A stretch of DNA of 64,000 bases. Origin: Lachnospiraceae bacterium (GTDB taxonomy: Bacteria; Bacillota; Clostridia; Lachnospirales; Lachnospiraceae). The stretch lies in assembly GCA_017936785.1 (NCBI GenBank), contig JAGBEV010000009.1, forward strand, positions 62,001 through 126,000, read 5' to 3'. Position numbers and translations under genes: made by a program. Shown piece after piece: positions 58,645 to 64,000 of the stretch. The notes under the pieces are model-generated. The model worked only from the letters and a program-made list of their open reading frames with translations. It was not told where the DNA came from and ran no database searches. The stretch's first letter is position 1. Each line of letters opens with the position of its first letter.

Positions 58645-59467
58645 GGAACAGGAAAGCAGACTGGATTATCTGTTGGAAAAATTTAAGGAAGATTCCGTGC
58701 AATACAGGAACTTGGAAGCAGAAGGCAGCTACCGGGAAAAAAGAATGACCCTCCGTGCTCTTATGAATATCCGAATGCCCGGAATTATGGAAAAGGATGT
58801 AATACAGATACAGGATGAGTTTCTGATGGAGGAAGCAAAAGAAAAAGGCATTGTTTCCCTTTATGATATTCCTACAGTAAAAGAGCAGTATGGAAGCAGC
58901 CATCCTTTTGCCCATCAGATATCTGTTTGGCAGGGAGATATTACAAGGCTTCAGGCAGGAGCTATTGTAAATGCAGCAAATTCCCAAATGCTGGGATGTT
59001 TTGTACCCTGTCACCAGTGTATTGATAATGCGATCCATAGTGCAGCGGGGATTCAGCTCAGGGCTGAGTGTGATCATTATATGAAAAGCAGGAGAATACA
59101 GTATGGTCCACGGTATGAGGAACCAACAGGGCAGGCGGTACTGACCAAAGGCTATAATCTGCCTGCGGAGTATGTGATCCATACAGTGGGACCTATTGTG
59201 GGAAATGGTTTAAATCATGAGCTTAGGCAGGACCTGCGCCACTGTTATGAAAATGTGTTAAAGTGCTGTGTGGAAAACGGAATCCGTTCAGTTGCCTTTT
59301 GCTGTATCAGCACAGGAGAATTTCATTTCCCAAATGATGAAGCAGCCGGGATCGCAGTAGAAACAGTGACCGCTTTTCTGAAAAAAAGTGAATTGGACTT
59401 TGACAGGATCATTTTTAATGTGTTTAAAGATGTGGATATGGAGTTGTATCGGAAAGAATTAAAATAG
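58631..59467 (+). CDS. Zinc-type macrodomain protein-ADP-ribose hydrolase
   Basis: 278 aa. A helical N-terminal part (1-85) precedes a macrodomain (about 95-275). GDITRLQAGAIVNAANSQMLG is the ADP-ribose pocket start, CFVPCHQCIDNAIHSAAG contains Cys/His ligands typical of Zn-macros, and CISTGEFHFPNDEAAGIAVETV forms the second loop. It is expected to remove ADP-ribose from proteins, reversing the sirtuin partner it overlaps by 14 nt. The target is not visible in the window. Confidence 0.9.
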   Translation: MMENKEQESRLDYLLEKFKEDSVQYRNLEAEGSYREKRMTLRALMNIRMPGIMEKDVIQIQDEFLMEEAKEKGIVSLYDIPTVKEQYGSSHPFAHQISVWQGDITRLQAGAIVNAANSQMLGCFVPCHQCIDNAIHSAAGIQLRAECDHYMKSRRIQYGPRYEEPTGQAVLTKGYNLPAEYVIHTVGPIVGNGLNHELRQDLRHCYENVLKCCVENGIRSVAFCCISTGEFHFPNDEAAGIAVETVTAFLKKSELDFDRIIFNVFKDVDMELYRKELK

Positions 59468-59496
59468 ATGCAGGAAGGATTTAAGCGGCTGCAGCC

Positions 59497-59535
59497 GATG
59501 TAATCCTTGACATTACATTACGGTGTTTATAAAAT
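59497..59535 (+). promoter_or_regulatory. Promoter and operator of the Rrf2 gene
   Basis: GATGTAA-N9-TTACATT at 59497-59519 overlaps TTGACA (59507-59512), with a 17-bp spacer to TAAAAT (59530-59535). It matches the two operators at 56064 and 56113, implying autoregulation. Confidence 0.8.
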
Positions 59536-59601
59536 GAAATCTGGAAACCCGCTGATGAAAGTCAGGGGATAAGATAAAGAATTTTCAAAAGAGAGGAAAT
59601 A

Positions 59602-60039
59602 ATGATGCAGATTTCAAGCAGATTTACCATTGCCATGCATATGCTGGCATGTATGGACGTATTTAAAGATGATTACAAGATCACCAGTGAGTTTCTGGCA
59701 TCCAGCATCAATGTCAATCCAGTCATCATCCGTAAGCTTTTATCACAATTAAAGGATGCAGGATTGATCGAAGTAAAAAGAGGACCGGGTGGAGCCGCCA
59801 TTGCAAAGCCTTTGGATGAAATAACCTTTCTGGATGTTTATCGGGCGGTAGACTGCATAGAGGAGAATACCTTATTTCATTTTCACGAAAATCCCAATAT
59901 GAATTGTCCGGTTGGAAAGAATATCCATAATATTCTGGATGATAAGCTGATCCGGGTGCAGGATGCAATGGAGACGGAATTAAAATCCATAACGCTGGCT
60001 GATATGAAGGCGGATCTGGATCAGTATTTAAAGATTTAA
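59602..60039 (+). CDS. Rrf2-family transcriptional regulator
   Basis: 145 aa. Winged helix: ISSRFTIAMHMLACM, ITSEFLASSINVNPVIIRKLLSQLKDAGLIEVKRGPGGAAIAKP. The IscR-type three-Cys cluster is not evident; only scattered Cys (VDCIEEN, MNCPVG) are present, more like YwnA/CymR-type members that sense other signals. GAGAGGAAATA precedes ATG 59602 (ATG 59605 is possible). It follows the sirtuin-macrodomain operon with its own promoter and likely controls it. Confidence 0.9.
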   Translation: MMQISSRFTIAMHMLACMDVFKDDYKITSEFLASSINVNPVIIRKLLSQLKDAGLIEVKRGPGGAAIAKPLDEITFLDVYRAVDCIEENTLFHFHENPNMNCPVGKNIHNILDDKLIRVQDAMETELKSITLADMKADLDQYLKI

Positions 60040-60642
60040 TACCGGATTAAATTTGAAAGCCTGCAACCTTTTATGCCATAAAAAAGTGATCATGGCAGAG
60101 TGTTTGCTGATGGCAATCCTTTTGCACGCTCTTACGGGACAGCCTGTATCATAACTATCTTGTCGACCTCAGACATAACTACAGACTTTGGCAATTCAAA
60201 ATTTTTATAAGCCAAAGGATTTTTTCAAGTTTGCAGACTCCTGAGAATGTGCAACCCCCTTTAAAACTTCATTTCGACTTATTCCGCCTGCAAGCTAATT
60301 TAAATGAAAGATGAAAATGATATAAATTTATTTCATTGACAGAAACAGCCAGATACAAAAGTAATGATCCAACAGCAGTTATACAGAATCGGATGAGAAA
60401 TAGAGCTGTGATAGAATTTTTTGGATTGTGGGGAAATTTGAATAACTAATATCGGCTCACAAGCAGCAGCCCATCGAAGCGGGCTGATTCCTTACTGGAC
60501 CAGTACATATTAAGTATCTTGGAATAATTTCCGCAACCTTATACGCCATAGCAAAGTGTTAATAAAAAGAGAGTTCAAAAATCTTATCATAGGCGGCAAT
60601 ACAAATAAAGAGTCAAAAAATATAAGGAAACGGAGAAAAATC
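60040..60642. other. Gene-poor stretch with a degenerate 26-bp direct repeat
   Basis: No gene is supported in these 600 bases. 60063-60088 and 60533-60558 are 22 of 26 identical (GCAACCTT..ATGCCATA/ACGCCATA..AAAGTG), flanking about 440 bp of decayed-looking sequence. CAGCCC/GGGCTG near 60467-60486 is a small hairpin. It could be the remnant of an inserted element. Confidence 0.5.
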
Positions 60643-61200
60643 ATGAAAGTCTCAATGAAAAAAGCCGGATCACTTTTCAGTATTATTCTGATAAGCATGA
60701 CACTTCTTATGAGCGGCTGTCAAAGCCAAGATGATTCAATGGATGGATTCGCTATTTTTCCCAAGTCAAATACGGAAAAGGGAAAGGAATATGTTGATAT
60801 CGTTTTCAATGCAGTAAGTGAAGGCGATGAGGATGCAGTATTTGACTTATTTTCTGACAAAGTAAAAGAAGAGGTGGGCGAGGAAGAATTAAGAAGCCAG
60901 ATAGAAGAACTGATCCGTTTTTATCAGGGTACGGAGATACTAAGCAAGGCAGGTGCTGTTGAAGAAAATACCCATAATGAATATGGTGTAAAAAGAATCA
61001 AAATGAAGGTTCTGTATGGAATTGAAACGGATAACGGTGATTATGAAATTGCGCTTACGTATGTTGCAAGAGCGGATGAAGATCCGGAGGAAGAAGGATT
61101 TGAATGTATCCAGATAGCAGAAAAAGAAACTGTCGAAGAAACAGAGGGATTTTTGTGGGCAGATTATGAAATATATCATGGAGTTATCATTTTTGAATAG
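60643..61200 (+). CDS. DUF5104-like lipoprotein
   Basis: 185 aa from ATG 60643 (GGAG upstream; the frame is open to an earlier ATG at 60556 without a ribosome site). Signal peptide with lipobox MSGC (Cys about 24). The mature domain is alpha/beta with a stretch EYVDIVFNAVSEGDEDAVFDLFSDKVKEEVGEEELRSQIEELIRF, the DUF5104 signature as I recall it; this fold resembles NTF2-like domains. It is exported and lipid-anchored, of unknown function. Confidence 0.75.
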   Translation: MKVSMKKAGSLFSIILISMTLLMSGCQSQDDSMDGFAIFPKSNTEKGKEYVDIVFNAVSEGDEDAVFDLFSDKVKEEVGEEELRSQIEELIRFYQGTEILSKAGAVEENTHNEYGVKRIKMKVLYGIETDNGDYEIALTYVARADEDPEEEGFECIQIAEKETVEETEGFLWADYEIYHGVIIFE

Positions 61201-61263
61201 TTGTTCTTGAATCCGGCATATGACAATATCTTGATATAAGCTGTACTGAGGAGGGAGAAAAAT

Positions 61264-62298
61264 ATGGGAAGAAAAAAGGGAAAACTAATGATGGCTGTGT
61301 GTTTGCTGTTGATGATCACAGGGTGTAGCTCTTATAGCTCTGGCAGTAAAAATTCTACAGCAGGAGAGCTGCAGATAAACAGAATAGAGGTATGTTCTGC
61401 AGTGAAAAATGATGACCGGATATATCATGTAGAATATCCGTATTATTATTATGCTTTCAGTACTGATAAATGCAGTATGTATGATCTGGATCAGCATATA
61501 GAGTGTGAAGATCTGTCCCGGGAGCAGGTTCAATATTTTATTGATTATATTTTATCTTTGCCGGATTTTTCTGATCAGGAGAACGGAGAGAATATATCCT
61601 TTTATATTTTTCTAACCTATGAAGACGAAAATGGAGAAAGTATCAATATATACAGAAGAGGATATGATACTTTTCCTGATGGGTGGGAAGATTTTATTGA
61701 TAGATATAACGAAATCCTCGGCGAGGAACTTTTGACGGGAAACGGTGAAGTACAGATAGTCACACCGGAATTTCTTACGGATGTGTTTGGTGTTACGGAT
61801 GAAGATGTAAGGGAAGGCACCCTGCAGGATGTTATTGATGTGATGGAACTGGATATAAAGAAAATAACAGATCTGTTTTACATGGATGATGCCCTTGATG
61901 GGTATTATGCAGCTATAAAGGAAGATGAAATAGAGCCCTATCGTCCTAAAGAACTTGTTTCCGTTGAAAGTACACAGGAAGAATATGATGAGTTTATTGA
62001 AAAATATCTGGATGCAGTGGGGTTGGATTTATCGGCAGAAATAAAAAGTGATCAGGATTATTTCAGACGATTTTATGTTCCTGATACGAACCAGTATTTT
62101 TATACAGCAAGGACCAGTGACATGGACAAATTACCGGTTGTGGAAATGGATGGGGAATATTATGTTATGGATCTGGATGCCCATATGGAGGATATGACAT
62201 GCAGAGTGGATTTTGTATATAGTGCAGATAAAAAATACATCCTGATACCTGCCTATAATGATCCGGATATGATCTTACCTTTTTTGGAATTAAAATGA
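61264..62298 (+). CDS. Lipoprotein of unknown family
   Basis: 344 aa. GGAGGGAG precedes the ATG. Lipobox ITGC (Cys about 21). The mature region is acidic, with many Tyr and Asp, and has two similar-looking halves without clear motifs. It lies 63 bp after the DUF5104-like gene; a shared operon is possible. No family recognised; exported and membrane-anchored. Confidence 0.7.
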   Translation: MGRKKGKLMMAVCLLLMITGCSSYSSGSKNSTAGELQINRIEVCSAVKNDDRIYHVEYPYYYYAFSTDKCSMYDLDQHIECEDLSREQVQYFIDYILSLPDFSDQENGENISFYIFLTYEDENGESINIYRRGYDTFPDGWEDFIDRYNEILGEELLTGNGEVQIVTPEFLTDVFGVTDEDVREGTLQDVIDVMELDIKKITDLFYMDDALDGYYAAIKEDEIEPYRPKELVSVESTQEEYDEFIEKYLDAVGLDLSAEIKSDQDYFRRFYVPDTNQYFYTARTSDMDKLPVVEMDGEYYVMDLDAHMEDMTCRVDFVYSADKKYILIPAYNDPDMILPFLELK

Positions 62299-62355
62299 TC
62301 CTCTGCCGGGTGTAAATCCGGACATAAAGATTCAGATGCAATGTTTGATAAAAAG

Positions 62356-62418
62356 TTGCATTATAAATAAAGCAGTGCTATAATCGGGTTTGGTAAACGG
62401 TGTTTACCAAACCCGATT
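62356..62418 (+). promoter_or_regulatory. TetR promoter with long perfect palindromic operator
   Basis: TTGCAT 62356-62361, 17-bp spacer, TATAAT 62379-62384. A perfect palindrome with 17-bp arms and a 3-nt centre (AATCGGGTTTGGTAAAC and its complement) occupies 62382-62418, over the -10 and start site. No T-run follows, so it is an operator rather than a terminator. It would autorepress the TetR gene at 62482. Confidence 0.85.
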
Positions 62419-62481
62419 TGACTGTAGAGATAAGCATATAAAAAAAGAAACATTGGCAGGTAAAAAGAGGGAATAGGGCAG

Positions 62482-63123
62482 GTGAAAAGGATGAGAGAGT
62501 CAACAGAATTAACCAGAAAACGAATACTGGAAGCGGCCACAGCCGAGATGCTCCGCGTAGGATATCCCAAAGCTTCCATGCGGAAGATCGCCACAGATGC
62601 GGGCATTACGGCAGGGGCGCTTTACAAACATTTTCAGGGAAAAGAGGAAATATTTGAAAGCATCTGTGATGATATCATCAATCAATTATTTGCCATGCAG
62701 AAACAGCTTCTTCCTGATGATCTTGAGCATAAGACAGATGAGGAACTGCTGCAGATATTCAGACAGAAGGCATCAGTACAAATGCTGTCAGGGTTTAAAG
62801 ATCATTTTGGGATTCTGCAGATGATCGTATTGCATGGCAATTCGGAGTATTATGCCCGCAAAAAGGCGGAGTATGTTCAGTTTTGTTCGGCATATGCCAT
62901 CCGTTATTATGATGAACTGTATAAGCGGGGGCTGACAAAAAAGACTTATTCCATGAATGAGGTTTCCATGCTCTGCCAGGCGGAATTTCTTGCTTTGTGC
63001 ACTCTATTAGAGAATACGGAACATCAGGGAAGTATGGATGAAGAAAGCGTGCAGGCTTATGAGACGCTGCTTCGTATTATTCAGAACGGGATACAAATGG
63101 ATTGCGGCATCGGTTTGGAATAA
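62482..63123 (+). CDS. TetR/AcrR family regulator
   Basis: 213 aa. N-terminal TetR HTH: RILEAATAEMLRVGYPKASMRKIATDAGITAGALYKHFQGKEEIFESI. The C-terminal ligand-binding helices are unlike characterised groups. It is 20 bp upstream of a methyltransferase gene, which it probably controls with itself through the palindrome at 62382. An internal ATG in frame exists, but the first one (62482 is after GCAGGTGAAAAGG, a weak site) gives the full HTH. Confidence 0.9.
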   Translation: MKRMRESTELTRKRILEAATAEMLRVGYPKASMRKIATDAGITAGALYKHFQGKEEIFESICDDIINQLFAMQKQLLPDDLEHKTDEELLQIFRQKASVQMLSGFKDHFGILQMIVLHGNSEYYARKKAEYVQFCSAYAIRYYDELYKRGLTKKTYSMNEVSMLCQAEFLALCTLLENTEHQGSMDEESVQAYETLLRIIQNGIQMDCGIGLE

Positions 63124-63143
63124 AGAGAAAAGGAGAAAGCGTT

Positions 63144-63968
63144 ATGGAGAAATATAAGATTCAAAAGGATTCAGTGCAGGAAACCCTGATCATCCCGTTA
63201 TATGGGCGAAAACTGGCAATGGATATGTACCCGGGAAATTTTGAAGACCGGCATTGCCAGCAGTTGTTTGAAAGGATTGATTATGATTTTCCCAAACAGG
63301 GAAAGTTGATGACTAAGGCTGGTGCCATCATGGCAGCAACGAGACAATATGACCTTGCATCGGTTTGTAAGGAATATCTGGTAAAGCACCCCAAGGCATG
63401 TGTTGTAAATCTGGGCTGTGGTCTTGATACCACTTTCCGTCAGGTGGATAACGGTACTGCCAAGGGATATAACATCGATTTTCCGGATGTTATCACAGCA
63501 AGAAATGAATTGCTGCCGGAAACAGAGCGGGAAAGAAATATTCCGGGGAATTTAAACGATACTTCCTGGTTTGAGCAGATTGATTTTAATCCGGAGGATG
63601 GTGCAGTCTTTTTTGCATCAGGCGTTTTTTACTATTTTAAGCGGGAGGATGTAAAAAAGCTGTTTTGCAGCATGGCAGAACATTTTCCCGGTGGAAAACT
63701 GGTATTTGATGCAACCAATAAAAGAGGATTAAAGAGTATGTTAAAAACCTGGCTGGAGCCTTCAGAAATGGGAAATGTGGGCGTATATTTCAGCATGGAA
63801 GATGAAAAGGAATTGATGGACTGGAGCGATAGATTTTCCGGTGTAGTCAGAAAAGGCTATTTGACAGGCTATCGCCCTTTGGATAAGAGATATGGTGCAA
63901 TTACAAATATGGTGTTCCGGTATGTGGACAAACATAAAATGTGCCAGATCATAGAACTGGAATTTTGA
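63144..63968 (+). CDS. LCMT-like class I SAM-dependent methyltransferase
   Basis: 274 aa from ATG 63144 (AAAAGGAG upstream). Family start ...LIIPLYGRKLAMDMYPGNFEDRHCQQLFE, SAM motif VVNLGCGLDTTFRQVDNG, then FVDFPDVI-type loop (YNIDFPDVITARNELLP) and FFASGVFYYFKREDVKKLF. It is the bacterial leucine carboxyl methyltransferase-like group, members of which O-methylate small molecules or polyketides. It overlaps no gene; the TetR palindrome suggests induction by a ligand. The last 32 bases of the window are non-coding. Confidence 0.88.
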   Translation: MEKYKIQKDSVQETLIIPLYGRKLAMDMYPGNFEDRHCQQLFERIDYDFPKQGKLMTKAGAIMAATRQYDLASVCKEYLVKHPKACVVNLGCGLDTTFRQVDNGTAKGYNIDFPDVITARNELLPETERERNIPGNLNDTSWFEQIDFNPEDGAVFFASGVFYYFKREDVKKLFCSMAEHFPGGKLVFDATNKRGLKSMLKTWLEPSEMGNVGVYFSMEDEKELMDWSDRFSGVVRKGYLTGYRPLDKRYGAITNMVFRYVDKHKMCQIIELEF

Positions 63969-64000
63969 CAGAGGATAGAAAAAAATCCGGGCTAAAAATA

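Noticed and set aside
62382-62418. Rho-independent terminator
   Set aside because: No T-run follows and the palindrome lies over a promoter upstream of a TetR gene, so it is an operator.

Overview
The window looks like the chromosome of a spore-forming anaerobe of the Lachnospiraceae (Clostridia, Bacillota). The basis is the cysS-mrnC-rlmB-sigH gene order, class III fructose bisphosphatase, NiaR, YerC, DUF1836 and PspA/SPFH proteins, strong AGGAGG ribosome sites and frequent TTG/GTG starts. Species cannot be fixed from the sequence alone. Family names come from motif recognition and memory; no search was run.

Layout. 1-3441: 3' part of cysS, mrnC, rlmB, sigH, a coiled-coil ORF and tRNA-Thr(GGT). 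3442-5370: an AT-rich accessory island beside the tRNA, with a broken tyrosine recombinase, a 32-aa membrane peptide facing an antisense promoter (type I toxin-antitoxin layout), and an orphan anchored protein. 5443-9766: a degenerate kinase-receiver protein overlapping a large GT-C-like membrane protein. 9889-15838: PBP1A, YigZ, MgtE and a cytoplasmic GH26 enzyme. 16048-18573: LytTR/DUF3021 with an ABC exporter pair. 18574-28540: typA, a double-OB SSB, a CobO-like protein, lysine riboswitch-dapA, dapB, fbp, a lipoprotein, a eukaryotic-type hisA and csp. Two very large inverted repeats lie at convergent gene junctions here. 28702-30453: niaR, four 12-bp tandem repeats resembling NiaR half-sites, and an EIIC-like membrane protein. 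30573-41290: mostly housekeeping genes (YerC, PHP, DUF1836, an orphan binding protein, EamA, PspA/SPFH, PcrA, RlmD-type methyltransferase).

41531-54047 is accessory. It opens with a MerR regulator (classic 19-bp-spacer promoter), a serine hydrolase and a decayed DUF2441 gene. A beta-lactam-response module follows: a MecA/PBP2a-like transpeptidase, three tandem paralogous envelope proteins in the same operon, then BlaR1 and BlaI on the opposite strand. The same 16-bp box, TCTTACnnATGTAATA, occurs twice at the transpeptidase promoter and once at the blaI promoter, which ties the two arms into one regulon. A LysR gene and a 42-aa ORF close the region.

54198-60039 holds an MFS/cytidylate-kinase-like pair and an Rrf2-linked cluster: tandem SnoaL-like protein, flavin-binding/ferredoxin fusion, class M-like sirtuin, zinc-type macrodomain protein and Rrf2. 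Three copies of GATGTAA-N9-TTACATC overlap its promoters. Sirtuin plus macrodomain suggests reversible ADP-ribosylation under redox control. 60040-64000 has a gene-poor stretch with a 26-bp direct repeat, two lipoproteins, and a TetR-methyltransferase pair behind a 37-bp palindromic operator.

The strongest candidates for poorly described biology are the mecA-like/triplicated lipoprotein/BlaR-BlaI module, the Rrf2-sirtuin-macrodomain cluster, the antisense-paired small peptide, and the two giant hairpins.
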